A DNA stretch of 64,000 bases from UBA1926 sp002337215 (lineage in GTDB: Bacteria > Planctomycetota > Phycisphaerae > Phycisphaerales > UBA1924), in assembly GCA_963973795.1 (NCBI GenBank), contig CAXBAF010000014.1, positions 1 to 64,000 of the forward strand. The letters are read 5' to 3'. This document shows positions 53,095-61,973 of this stretch, in pieces (the first letter of the stretch is position 1; each line of letters opens with the position of its first letter). The position numbers were made by a program, and so were the translations under genes. The notes beneath the pieces are model-generated. The model was given only the letters and a program-made list of their open reading frames with translations, was not told the origin of the DNA and made no database searches.

Positions 53095-54147
53095 ATGCTG
53101 ATCCGCTGCGAGACCGATCCTTCTATTGAGCGTGTCGAGATCAACGGGTTCAAGTTCCCGCTCGGGGTCTATCCGGTGGAGGAGATCGAGCCCAAGGCGG
53201 GGTACCGCGTGGAGTTCGAGCCCGCGGACGGCCCCGGAGATCCACAGTTCGGCGATGAGATCGTCGAGCCCTGGCCGGACCGGTACGTGTTCGACATCGT
53301 GATCAGCGCCGATCGCGTGGACGCCCTGTACCGCCAGCTGCTCCCCCTGCTCCCGGGGCGGGTGTACCCGATCCTCGATTTCATCGGGCACGACGCGTAC
53401 CGCGAGGTCGATCCGTACCTGTCCCGGGTCCCTCTGGGGCTTGAGTGGCTGATCGACGGCGTGCGGGCGTGCCGGCCTTTCTTCTTCGAGGACGGGATGG
53501 TCGGCTTCGGGGCCCTGTGCGATGACCCCTTCTGCCACATCTTCGTTGACGAGCACAAGATCATCACGCTGCGGTGCGAGCCGGACCTCAAGCCGCGATT
53601 TGAGAAAATTCTCAAGGCGTTCGACCTGAGCGAGACCGCTGAGCCCGCGGGGGCGGACGCGGCGGCCCACGAGCACCGGAACGTCCTCTGGACCCCCGAG
53701 GACCGGCCCGATCTGCTGAGCGCCGAGGAGATTGTTGAGGACCTGCGGGACGCGTGGCAGCTCGATCTGAATATCGATATCACCCGGAACCTCGACGACG
53801 CGGGGCGGGATCTGGGGCTCACCCCCTGGCGGTGCCTTGTCCGCCTCGAAGGGGGGGAGCGGACGCGGTACGCGGAGGTGCTGCTGGTCGCCGACTGCTT
53901 GATGCACGCCGAGGAATTGTCGCTGGATGCGACAGTTGGCCTGCTCGCGGCGGAACCCCCGGCACCGGCTCCGGAGGGCGAGGAAGCCGGCGAGCCCCGC
54001 CCTGAGGAACCGTTGGTCATCGCGGCGGACCGGATGACACGGACGCAATTCGAAGAGATCGTGGCGGATTCTGAGTCGGGGCAGTCGGGCAAGGCTCGGA
54101 AGATCCCGGACCACGCGGGGGTGGTGTCCGGGAAATGGGTGGTGTGA
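53095..54147 (+). CDS. Uncharacterised 350-residue acidic protein
   Basis: Starts MLIRCETDPSIERVEINGF; no signal peptide or membrane helix. The N-terminal part is compact alpha/beta (ISADRVDALYRQLLPLLPGRVYPILDFIGHDAYREVDPYL, FFFEDGMVGFGALCDDPFCHIFVDEHKII). A middle section begins LLSAEEIVEDLRDAWQLDLNIDI. The tail is acidic and proline-rich. I recognise no family. Likely a planctomycete-restricted protein; located between coaX (divergent) and the secretin gene. Confidence 0.75.
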   Translation: MLIRCETDPSIERVEINGFKFPLGVYPVEEIEPKAGYRVEFEPADGPGDPQFGDEIVEPWPDRYVFDIVISADRVDALYRQLLPLLPGRVYPILDFIGHDAYREVDPYLSRVPLGLEWLIDGVRACRPFFFEDGMVGFGALCDDPFCHIFVDEHKIITLRCEPDLKPRFEKILKAFDLSETAEPAGADAAAHEHRNVLWTPEDRPDLLSAEEIVEDLRDAWQLDLNIDITRNLDDAGRDLGLTPWRCLVRLEGGERTRYAEVLLVADCLMHAEELSLDATVGLLAAEPPAPAPEGEEAGEPRPEEPLVIAADRMTRTQFEEIVADSESGQSGKARKIPDHAGVVSGKWVV

Positions 54148-54485
54148 GAACGCGGGGCTGAATCGGGTGTGAATCGGTGTGTCCGGTAGAAACACGGTGC
54201 CACTTTTTTTCAAGATCCGTGCAAGAAAGTGGTCGGAGCGACGCAGCCCGCGTTGCCCGGCCGTGTAACACCCTGTATCCTGCCGCTCCGCCGAGGGCCC
54301 AGAACGGGCGACCGAGGCGGTTGACCGTGGCCTCAGCGGCCTCGGCTCAGGAGATGGACCGCCCCGCACGGCGGAGAAACAAGCGAGCAGCGCACCCGAG
54401 ACGCACGGCGGTTCGGGTGCCGGGGGTGGTGCTGCCCGGCGAGGGCGGCCGAATGGCCTCTAATTTCCAATACTGGAGACTCGGG
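54148..54485 (+). promoter_or_regulatory. Leader region of the secretin gene
   Basis: 338 bases without a convincing gene. The secretin frame is open back to 54177, but that part encodes an arginine-rich, non-signal sequence and its candidate starts lack ribosome sites. It must carry the gspD promoter. A T-rich stretch (seven T at about 54204-54210) is the only marked feature; no clear stem accompanies it. Confidence 0.45.
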
Positions 54486-57400
54486 ATGGCAACCAGCATG
54501 GATCGATTCTGCGTTCTCGCGGCGACCGCCCTTGTTCCGGGCATCGCGGCGTGCACCGCGCTTGCGGCCGGGACCACGGGGACCGCGGTCGGTCTTTCGG
54601 CGGAGGCCTCGAAGGAGGCGACCGCGAGCGGTGTGATCGATCACATCGTCGAGCTCTCACAGAAGGATGAACTGATCCGCGCCGAGGCGATGATCGCTGA
54701 CTTCCTGGCGGGGCCGGCCTCGGTGACGCTGAGCGACGCGGAGAGCCGGCGTATCTTCGAACTCCAGCGTGACGTGCTGCGTCGGGTCCGCCAGGCGGAC
54801 CCCAACGATCTGAGCGTCCAGCGCGGCCGACTGGCGCTCGCCCAGGAAGACCTCGCTTCGGCTGAGCAGCACGCCCGTGCGGTGCTCGCGTCGTCGATGG
54901 CAACCGAGTCTCAGCGGATCGGGGCGAACGGCCTGCTTTCTGTCGTCGATATCTCCCGGTCGGCCCTCGCACCGCACGTCGATTCCCGCCTCGCGGGCGC
55001 CGTCGAGGCGTTCGATGCCGGGGCGTACGACCTCGCGGAGCGTGCCTTCTCTCGGATCGCCCGGTCGGGGCTGACACTGACGCCCGCCCAGCGGGAGATC
55101 GTCTCGTCGCACCAGGCTCGGCTGCGTTCGGTGAACGCCGGGACGGGGACGTACGCGTCGTCGTTTGCGGTCGATGCTCCAGCGACGCTCTCGACGCTCC
55201 AGCCGGGCGTTGCAAACCGGACGGACTGGAACCGGGCGTCGGCGGGCGACGCGGGTTCTTCGGGCTCGTCGGACGCGAGCGGGACCGGTTCTGAAACTGG
55301 CACTGCGATGGTGCAGCCCGCGGCCGACCCGGCCGGCGGCGCGACCGATGCCCCGCAGGAAGACCTTCTTATGACCGCCCGCCGGCTTCAGGCGGAGAGC
55401 ACGCTCGCCGAGGCGGACGCGGCGTGGCAGAACGGACGGTACACCGACGCGTCGCGTCTGTACCGCGAGGTAATCGACCTCGGGGCCGGGCTGCTGCCCG
55501 CCGAGACGCTGGCGCGTGCTCAGGCGAACCTGACGGAGGCGGAGGTTGTGCTCCGCGGGAACCTGCCGTCGGGCAATCTGCTCGGCGACGGGATCAACAC
55601 CCGCAGCATCGCGCGGCAGGCGACGGATGCCGAGTTTGCCAACGCGATCGAGCAAGCCAAGTCGGCCCTCGCGTCGGGAGATATCCCGCAGGCCCGGAAC
55701 GCGGCGGCGACCGCCAAACTGGCGCTCAGCAACGGCCGTGACCTTTATGACATCTCGACATACGAAGCCAAGCTTTCTGAGGCCGACGATCTGCTGATCC
55801 GGATCGCCGAGGCCGAGGAGCGGATGCAGGTTCGCGGCCGGGAGGATGCGATCCGCCAGGCGGACAGCGCTGCTGAGAAGACCCGCCTGCAGCGTGCCCG
55901 GGAGACGGACGCGAAGATCATCGGGTTCATCGAGAGCGTCCGCGCCCATCAGTTGGAGCGGAACTACGAGAAGGCGCTCCAGGAGGTCGAGCAGATCCTG
56001 TTCCTCGACCCCAACAATCCTGCGGGGCTGCTGCTCCGCGACGTGCTGACCGACACCATCCTGCTGCAGGACTACGAGGACGCGAGCAGCCGACGCCGCC
56101 CGAGCTACGTGCGTGAGCTCGTGGACAACTGGGAGGCGACAATCGCGCCATCGGACATCATCAACTACCCGGCGGACTGGAAAAACATCAGCCAGCGCCG
56201 CGGCGACCCGATGCAGTTCAGCGAGAGCGCCGTGAACCGCGCGGTGCTGTCGTCGCTGGAAGACAAGCGGATCCCCGTTGACTTCAGCGACAACAACCTC
56301 GAGGACGTGCTGTCGTTCGTGGCGCAGGTCGCCAACATCGAGATGGACATCGATTGGCCGGCGCTCGAGGACATCGGGGTCAACCCCGAGACCCCGGTCT
56401 CGCTCCGCCTGACGAGCGTGCCGCTCGACACGGTGCTCGACCGCGTGCTCGACAAGGCGTCGACACCCGACTTCCCCGCGGGGTGGGCGGTCACCGACGG
56501 CGTGCTGACGATCGCGAGCGACGAGGTGCTCCGCCGGAACACGGTGCTCGAGATCTACGACATCCGCGACCTGCTCATCGAGATCCCTGACTACGACCAG
56601 GCCCCGCAGTTCGACCTCAACACCGTGTTCCAGCAGGCCGGCCAGCAGGGGGGCGGCGGCGGCGGGCAGAGCCCCTTCCAGGTCAACCAGCAGAACCTGA
56701 ACGACCAGTACGACCGGGACGCGCTCGTCGAGGACATCCGCAACCTGATCCAGGAGAACATCGACCGCGAGGGCTGGGTCGATTTCGGCGGCGAGACCGG
56801 CACGATCACCGAGCTCAACGGCAACCTCGTGATCGTCAACACGCCCAAGAACCACCGGCAGATCACCGGTCTGCTCAGCAAGCTCCGCGCGGTCCGCAAC
56901 CTGCAGATCAACGTCGAGAGCCGGTTCCTGCTGATCAACGAGGATTACTTCGAGCAGATCGGCCTCGACCTCGACGTCTACTTCGCCAACAACAACGAGT
57001 ACGACACGCTGCGGACGATCGATCCGACGCTGCTCCCCGAGGACTTCTTCAGCCGCGACGCCGCGGGCAACCTGACGATCAACCGGGCGGTTTCGGGTGG
57101 CAACTTCTTCGACACCGACGGGGACGGCATCCTCGACACACCGATCGGCCAGCCGGTCTTCCAGCCCGGATCAAACGGCGACAGCTTCAGCCCGATTCAG
57201 GGTGAGCAGAACTCGCTCGGCCTGACCAAGGGCCTCGCGGGCGGGTCGTTCGCGAGCGACATCTTCAGCCTGATCTCGGGTACGAACGGCGGGCCCGCCC
57301 TGTCGGTCGCCGGCCGGTTCCTCGACGACATTCAGGTGGACTTCCTCGTCGAGGCGACGCAGGCCGACCGTTCGTCGATGACGCTGACGGCACCGCGTCT

Positions 57401-57974
57401 GACGCTCAGCAACGGTCAGCTCTCGTATACCTTCGTCGGTTCGCAACAGACGTTCGTCAGCGACCTCCAGCCGGTCGTGTCCAACGCGGCCGTGGCGTTC
57501 GACCCGCAGATCGGCGTCGTCCCCGACGGCGTGCGTCTGGTTGTCCGTGGTGTGATCTCGGCCGACCGGCGCTATGTCACGCTCGACGTCACGACGGACG
57601 TGGCGAGCACGACGCTCTCGGCGACGCAGACCTCGCAGGCCGCCGCGGGTGGTACGGGCAACATCGCGGGCAGCGGCATCGCGACAGGCACGATCCAGCT
57701 GCCCACCGTCACGATCACGCGGGTCCAGACGACGGTGACTGTCCCCGATCAGGGCACGCTGCTCATGGGCGGCCAGCGTGTGGTCAACGAGTACATCACC
57801 GAAACGGGCGTGCCGGTCCTGAGCAAGGTCCCGATCCTCAACCGGTTCTTCACCAACCGGATCGAGACCAAGGAAGAGCAGACCCTGCTCATCCTCATCA
57901 AGCCCACGGTGCTCATCCAGAACGAGGAAGAAGAAAAGAACTTCCCGGGTCTGCTCGACACGCTCGGGTACTGA
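54486..57974 (+). CDS. gspD: Outer-membrane secretin with long TPR-like N-terminal region
   Basis: 1162 residues from the ATG at 54486 (GGAGA 6 bases upstream; ATG 54453 is an alternative). Signal peptide MATSMDRFCVLAATALVPGI. Residues ~40-560 are TPR-like helical repeats (EADAAWQNGRYTDASRLYREV, ERNYEKALQEVEQILFLDPNN), which makes it far longer than a usual GspD (~650-750). Secretin N domains follow (VDFSDNNLEDVLSFVAQV ~595; YDIRDLLIEIPDYDQ ~695). The beta-barrel domain (~965-1150) has VPDQGTLLMGGQRV and GVPVLSKVPILNRFF. It forms the exit pore for the machine at 36463-45769, although unlinked to it. Confidence 0.95.
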   Translation: MATSMDRFCVLAATALVPGIAACTALAAGTTGTAVGLSAEASKEATASGVIDHIVELSQKDELIRAEAMIADFLAGPASVTLSDAESRRIFELQRDVLRRVRQADPNDLSVQRGRLALAQEDLASAEQHARAVLASSMATESQRIGANGLLSVVDISRSALAPHVDSRLAGAVEAFDAGAYDLAERAFSRIARSGLTLTPAQREIVSSHQARLRSVNAGTGTYASSFAVDAPATLSTLQPGVANRTDWNRASAGDAGSSGSSDASGTGSETGTAMVQPAADPAGGATDAPQEDLLMTARRLQAESTLAEADAAWQNGRYTDASRLYREVIDLGAGLLPAETLARAQANLTEAEVVLRGNLPSGNLLGDGINTRSIARQATDAEFANAIEQAKSALASGDIPQARNAAATAKLALSNGRDLYDISTYEAKLSEADDLLIRIAEAEERMQVRGREDAIRQADSAAEKTRLQRARETDAKIIGFIESVRAHQLERNYEKALQEVEQILFLDPNNPAGLLLRDVLTDTILLQDYEDASSRRRPSYVRELVDNWEATIAPSDIINYPADWKNISQRRGDPMQFSESAVNRAVLSSLEDKRIPVDFSDNNLEDVLSFVAQVANIEMDIDWPALEDIGVNPETPVSLRLTSVPLDTVLDRVLDKASTPDFPAGWAVTDGVLTIASDEVLRRNTVLEIYDIRDLLIEIPDYDQAPQFDLNTVFQQAGQQGGGGGGQSPFQVNQQNLNDQYDRDALVEDIRNLIQENIDREGWVDFGGETGTITELNGNLVIVNTPKNHRQITGLLSKLRAVRNLQINVESRFLLINEDYFEQIGLDLDVYFANNNEYDTLRTIDPTLLPEDFFSRDAAGNLTINRAVSGGNFFDTDGDGILDTPIGQPVFQPGSNGDSFSPIQGEQNSLGLTKGLAGGSFASDIFSLISGTNGGPALSVAGRFLDDIQVDFLVEATQADRSSMTLTAPRLTLSNGQLSYTFVGSQQTFVSDLQPVVSNAAVAFDPQIGVVPDGVRLVVRGVISADRRYVTLDVTTDVASTTLSATQTSQAAAGGTGNIAGSGIATGTIQLPTVTITRVQTTVTVPDQGTLLMGGQRVVNEYITETGVPVLSKVPILNRFFTNRIETKEEQTLLILIKPTVLIQNEEEEKNFPGLLDTLGY

Positions 57975-58087
57975 TCCCCCGCCGCTTCGCCGACGCCCGC
58001 GTGGGCCTGTGCCCCACGAAACGTCGGGCGACAGCAGGCTTCGCCTGGAGAGAACAAGCGGCGTGACCAACAATCCACAGAACCTCG

Positions 58088-58113
58088 GGCGGCCGCCATG
58101 TGCGGCCGCCTTT
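58088..58113 (+). terminator. Terminator after the secretin gene
   Basis: A perfect 9-base stem GGCGGCCGC/GCGGCCGCC (58088-58096 with 58102-58110), a 5-base loop, then TTTGGGTTT. The T tract is interrupted, so efficiency may be partial. Confidence 0.8.
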
Positions 58114-58226
58114 GGGTTTCTATAGTGAACCGTTCTCGGGCGTTTCTTCCCTCTGCGGGGGGTGGGACGGAGCAGGGACATAACTCGGGACGCCCCGCTC
58201 GCGGGGGCTCGATGGAGACGGCTGGC

Positions 58227-58586
58227 ATGGCGGAAGCGGAATCACGATTGCGGATCAACACCGAGGCCGGGGTGACCCGGGTCGAGTTCATCGACCGCAA
58301 CATCCTCGATGAGGCGAACATCCAGGCGATCGGTGACGAGATCAACGGGCTGATCACTGTCGCGGACGATCCGCGGCTGCTGATCAGCTTCCGGAATGTC
58401 GATCACCTGTCGTCGGCGGCGCTTGGCACGCTCATCACGATCAACAACAGGATCCGCGAGAAGGGCGGCCAGCTCCGGCTCGCGGATATCGACGCGCAGA
58501 TCTACGAGGTTTTCGTGATTACGCGTCTGAACCGTCTTTTCGAGATCCACGAGACGACCGAGAAAGCGGCCGAGAGCTTCGGCTGA
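58227..58586 (+). CDS. STAS-domain anti-sigma factor antagonist
   Basis: 119 residues from the ATG at 58227 (GGAGA 8 bases upstream); ATG 58212 is nearly as good. STAS pattern: VTRVEFIDRNILDEANIQAIGDEI, FRNVDHLSSAALGTLITINNRI (Ser pair at the usual phosphorylation loop), LADIDAQIYEVFVITRLNRLFEI. Followed 124 bases later by a serine kinase of the anti-sigma type, so a partner-switch pair is likely. It differs from the STAS protein at 36131, which has no neighbouring kinase of this type. Confidence 0.9.
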   Translation: MAEAESRLRINTEAGVTRVEFIDRNILDEANIQAIGDEINGLITVADDPRLLISFRNVDHLSSAALGTLITINNRIREKGGQLRLADIDAQIYEVFVITRLNRLFEIHETTEKAAESFG

Positions 58587-58709
58587 TCCGTCTCGCGCAA
58601 ACCGGTCCGGTGAACCGACACGCCGCTCAGGTGCGGCGGGTTGCGGATCGCTCGGCCCGGTTTCGATCAGCCTCTTTGCGTCATTCTCTTTCTCCGGGGT
58701 ACCCCACGG

Positions 58710-59153
58710 ATGCCAGAGCCGAACGGAGCGACATCCGGGCCCGTGCGCGTGAGCGTCGCGAACGATCGTGATGAGATCGAACGGACCGCGGCGGCGATTC
58801 TTGTGAAGCTCGAGGCCCGCGGGTACAGCAAGGCGAGCATCTTCGCCATCAAACTGGCCTTCGAAGAAGCGATCACCAACGCGTTCAAGCACGGCCATCG
58901 TGCTCTTGAAGCAGACCCGCCGGTCTCGGTCGATTACGAGATCGATGATGACGAGGTGCTGATCGCGATCGAAGACCGGGGACCCGGGTTCGACGTCAAA
59001 GAGGTGCCCGATCCCACGCTCGACGAGAACCTGACCGTCCCATCGGGTCGGGGTCTCATGCTCATCCGGTCCTACATGACCGAAGTCAGGCACAACAAAG
59101 CGGGCAACCGTGTCGAGATGATCTATCGCAAGCCAGCGAACTCTGCGAAATGA
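58710..59153 (+). CDS. Anti-sigma factor-type serine kinase (RsbW/SpoIIAB-like ATPase)
   Basis: 147 residues. GHKL ATPase motifs: N box FAIKLAFEEAITNAFKHGH (Glu and Asn ~55-60), G1 IEDRGPGFDV, and GRGLMLIRSYM. These kinases phosphorylate STAS antagonists and hold sigma factors. No sigma factor gene is adjacent. An upstream in-frame extension to 58641 lacks a start signal. Confidence 0.9.
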   Translation: MPEPNGATSGPVRVSVANDRDEIERTAAAILVKLEARGYSKASIFAIKLAFEEAITNAFKHGHRALEADPPVSVDYEIDDDEVLIAIEDRGPGFDVKEVPDPTLDENLTVPSGRGLMLIRSYMTEVRHNKAGNRVEMIYRKPANSAK

Positions 59154-59302
59154 ACGCCCTGAGCGATTGCCCACCTCTCGCTCGCCGGGGCATCAGAGCG
59201 GGTCACTCGTCAGCGGCAACAGTCTCGCCTGGCTCCACGACCACCATCGAGATCGCTTTCAGCGAAACAACCCACGAGGTCGCGAGTTCGGACGCCCCGG
59301 CA

Positions 59303-59346
59303 TTGCCCGGCGCCAACGGCTCGGATATGATACTTAGAATCATTCC
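59303..59346 (+). promoter_or_regulatory. Promoter of the isc operon with overlapping dyad operator
   Basis: TTGCCC (59303-59308), a 17-base spacer and TATGAT (59326-59331) form a good sigma70-type promoter about 100 bases before iscS. An imperfect dyad (59323-59346) with half-sites GGATATGATACT and TAGAATCATTCC covers the -10 box and start point; after one base is skipped the arms match at 10 of 11 positions. Such placement implies repression by an iron or Fe-S sensing regulator (IscR/Rrf2 or Fur type; inference). Confidence 0.68.
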
Positions 59347-59431
59347 AGCATAAAGCGGATGTTCGCATCCGTTGAGTCCATCCGAACCGTTGCATCGAAC
59401 ACAGGGGCAACCCTGGCCCGAAGGAACGCGC

Positions 59432-60673
59432 ATGAGCCTGACCAAGCCGATCTACTTTGACAACGCCGCGACCACCAAGTGCGACCCCCGTGTCGTCGAG
59501 GCGATGTTGCCCTTCTTCACCGAGGTGTACGGCAATCCGGGAAGCCGGAACCACAGCTTCGGATGGGTCGCCGAAGACGGGGTTGAGACCGCCCGCCGCC
59601 AGGTGGCCGACCTGATCGGCGCCGACCGCAAGGAAGTCATCTTCACGAGCGGGGCGACCGAATCGAACAACCTCGCGATCAAGGGGGCGGCGTCGATGTA
59701 CGCCAAGCACCCCGCGGGCTCGGGGAAGTGTCGCGGGCACATCATCACCGCCCAGCACGAGCACAAGGCGGTCCTCGATCCCTGCAAGCGGCTGCAGAAG
59801 GACGGCTTCGATGTCACCTATCTCGAGCCCCGTGCCGACGGTCTGATTACCGCGGAGATGGTCGAAGCCGCCATGCGTGACGACACGATCCTCGTGACGA
59901 TCATGTGGGCCAACAACGAGATCGGGACGATCAATGAGATCCCCGAGATCGGCAAGCTCTGCCACGATCGCGGCGCGATCTTCCACACCGATGGCACGCA
60001 GTGGGTCGGCAAGATGCCCACCAACGTGACCGAGGACAACGTGGACCTGCTGTCGATGAGCGCCCACAAGCTGTACGGCCCGAAGGGTGTCGGTGCGCTC
60101 TACGTCCGCCGGCGTCGTCCCCGGGTCCGCCTCACGGCGATCCAGGAGGGCGGCGGTCAGGAGCGCGGCATGCGCTCGGGCACGCTCAACGTCACCGGCA
60201 TCGTCGGGCTGGGCAAGGCATGCGAGCTCGCCGGCACGGAGATGGATGCCGAGGGCAAGCGGCTGCAGGCGCTCCGCGACAAGCTCGAGCAGGGCATCAC
60301 CGCGGGCCTGAGCGACGTGCAGGTGAATGGACATGCCGAGAAGCGTCTGCCGCACATCAGCAACATCTCGTACGGATTCGTCGAGGGTGAGAGCATGATG
60401 ATGGCGTGCAAGGACATCGCGATGAGCTCCGGGTCGGCCTGCACATCGGCGAGCCTCGAACCCAGCTACGTGCTCAAGGCGCTCGGCGTGGGCGACGACC
60501 TCGCGCACTCATCGCTCCGCATGAGCCTGGGGCGATTCAGCACCGAAGAGGAAGTCGACTTCGCGGTCGCGCAGGTCATCAAGAGCGTCAACAAGCTGCG
60601 GGAGCTCAGCCCGCTGTTCGACATGCACAACGAGGGGATCGATATCTCCAAGATCGAATGGGCCGCGCACTAA
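59432..60673 (+). CDS. iscS: Cysteine desulfurase
   Basis: 413 residues; takes sulfur from cysteine for Fe-S cluster assembly, using pyridoxal phosphate. AAGGA lies 6 bases before the ATG. Motifs: IYFDNAATTKCDP, FTSGATESNN, ITAQHEHKAVLDP, HTDGTQW, the PLP lysine in SMSAHKLYGPKG (~211), and the catalytic Cys loop SSGSACTSASLEPS (~336), all of the class I (IscS/NifS) type. First gene of iscS-iscU-iscA. Confidence 0.96.
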   Translation: MSLTKPIYFDNAATTKCDPRVVEAMLPFFTEVYGNPGSRNHSFGWVAEDGVETARRQVADLIGADRKEVIFTSGATESNNLAIKGAASMYAKHPAGSGKCRGHIITAQHEHKAVLDPCKRLQKDGFDVTYLEPRADGLITAEMVEAAMRDDTILVTIMWANNEIGTINEIPEIGKLCHDRGAIFHTDGTQWVGKMPTNVTEDNVDLLSMSAHKLYGPKGVGALYVRRRRPRVRLTAIQEGGGQERGMRSGTLNVTGIVGLGKACELAGTEMDAEGKRLQALRDKLEQGITAGLSDVQVNGHAEKRLPHISNISYGFVEGESMMMACKDIAMSSGSACTSASLEPSYVLKALGVGDDLAHSSLRMSLGRFSTEEEVDFAVAQVIKSVNKLRELSPLFDMHNEGIDISKIEWAAH

Positions 60674-60788
60674 CCTGTTGCCGGTCTCGGCCGGCGAGTC
60701 GCGGCCGACCGTCGCGTCACTCGATCGGCCTTTTCGATCACCGAGTTCGGACCATCCGAGACAACATCCATCCGGAAAGGATGACACC

Positions 60789-61238
60789 ATGGCATACAGC
60801 GACAAAGTCGTCGACCACTACGAGAACCCGCGGAACGTGGGCTCGTTCGGCACGCAGAAGGAAATCAAGGAACGGGCCGACATCGGCGTGGGCCTGGTCG
60901 GCGCCCCCGAGTGCGGCGACGTGATGCAGCTTCAGATCAAGGTCGGCGAAGACGGCAAGATCGAGGACGCGAAGTTCAAGTGCTTCGGCTGCGGCTCGGC
61001 GATCGCGTCGAGCAGCCTCGCGACCGAGTGGCTCAAGGGCAAGTCGCTCGACGACGGCGAGGCGATCCGCAACACCGAGATCGTTGAGGAACTCAGCCTG
61101 CCGCCGGTAAAGATCCACTGCTCCGTGCTCGCCGAGGACGCGATCAAGGCCGCGATCGACGACTACCGCCACAAGAACGGGCTCGAGCACGATCACGACC
61201 ATGATCATGATCATGATCACGCCGAAGCCGCCCACTAA
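60789..61238 (+). CDS. iscU: Fe-S cluster scaffold IscU with His-Asp repeat tail
   Basis: 149 residues. Conserved ligands: VGAPECGDVMQL (first Cys with the following Asp), FKCFGCGSAIASSS (second Cys) and LPPVKIHCSVLAEDAI (His-Cys). IscU builds [2Fe-2S] clusters from sulfur supplied by IscS. Unusual feature: after the normal end the protein continues with about five His-Asp dipeptides (EHDHDHDHDHDHAEAAH), likely metal-binding. The tail is encoded by repeats of the GATCAT type. Confidence 0.95.
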   Translation: MAYSDKVVDHYENPRNVGSFGTQKEIKERADIGVGLVGAPECGDVMQLQIKVGEDGKIEDAKFKCFGCGSAIASSSLATEWLKGKSLDDGEAIRNTEIVEELSLPPVKIHCSVLAEDAIKAAIDDYRHKNGLEHDHDHDHDHDHAEAAH

Positions 61239-61378
61239 CTGAGAACGACGCACCCGCCGGGCACCGGGCATCTGATGGATACTCAAGCCGACCCCGGCTC
61301 GGGCCGATAAGCAGTGAACCTTGACGCCCGCCGGTGCGTATCCTTTCCGGAACCGATGCTCCTCAAGGAGGCTCTCCG

Positions 61379-61756
61379 ATGACCACGCTCGACACTCCAA
61401 ACACCCATCCCGACACCGATGCCCCGGCGGTGATTCTGTCCGAAACCGCGGCCCGCGAGATCAAGACGATCATCGAACAGCAGGAACTCGACGCCGAGAC
61501 CGTCTGCCTGCGGGTCGGCGTCAAGGGCGGGGGCTGCTCGGGCTTTTCCTACGTTCTCGACCTGACCGAGAAGCGGAAGGACAGTGACGAGGTGTTCGAG
61601 CAGCACGGCATCCGCCTGATCTGCGATCCCAAGAGCCTGCTTTATCTGGGCGGCACCACCGTCGATTTCAAGGACGAGATTATGGGTCGAGGGTTTGTCT
61701 TCAACAACCCCAACGCATCCTCGTCCTGCGGCTGCGGCTCGAGTTTCGCAGTCTGA
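61379..61756 (+). CDS. iscA: A-type Fe-S carrier protein (IscA/ErpA/HesB)
   Basis: 125 residues from an ATG with AAGGAGG 8 bases upstream. Three conserved cysteines: GVKGGGCSGFSYVL and SSCGCGSSF at the C-terminus. It passes Fe-S clusters to target proteins. An ~18-residue polar N-terminal extension precedes the domain. 140 bases separate it from iscU. No hscA/hscB chaperone or ferredoxin genes follow. Confidence 0.94.
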   Translation: MTTLDTPNTHPDTDAPAVILSETAAREIKTIIEQQELDAETVCLRVGVKGGGCSGFSYVLDLTEKRKDSDEVFEQHGIRLICDPKSLLYLGGTTVDFKDEIMGRGFVFNNPNASSSCGCGSSFAV

Positions 61757-61830
61757 TTGATCGCCAGTTCTGAGCAGGCTGGACCATACCGCGTCCGGCC
61801 TGACAAGTAGAAAATCTATTCGATTTACTC

Positions 61831-61854
61831 GGGGCGCCGCGCAAGCGGTGCCCC
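61831..61854 (+). other. GCAA-tetraloop hairpin after the isc cluster
   Basis: GGGGCGCCGC / GCGGTGCCCC (10-base stem with one G-T wobble) closed by GCAA. It lies in the 217-base gap between iscA and the next gene, just after an A/T-rich stretch. The downstream TGTTAC is not a true T run, so it may be a weak terminator or an RNA-stabilising hairpin. Confidence 0.7.
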
Positions 61855-61973
61855 TGTTACATGGTGAACGGTTCGGCGGTTTGCTCACCCAGTCGGGGGG
61901 CGAGCGGCGAAACCGAATCAGATCGTTCCTCCCGGGACGGCCAATCCGGTCGCTCGCAGAAGGGAGATCCGCC

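Noticed and set aside
54177..54485. N-terminal extension of the secretin
   Set aside because: The added residues are arginine-rich and would bury the signal peptide; ATG 54486 has a good ribosome site directly before the signal peptide.
59150..59353. 67-codon frame starting in the stop of the anti-sigma kinase gene
   Set aside because: It runs through the isc promoter and dyad and shows no protein features, so regulatory DNA is the better explanation.
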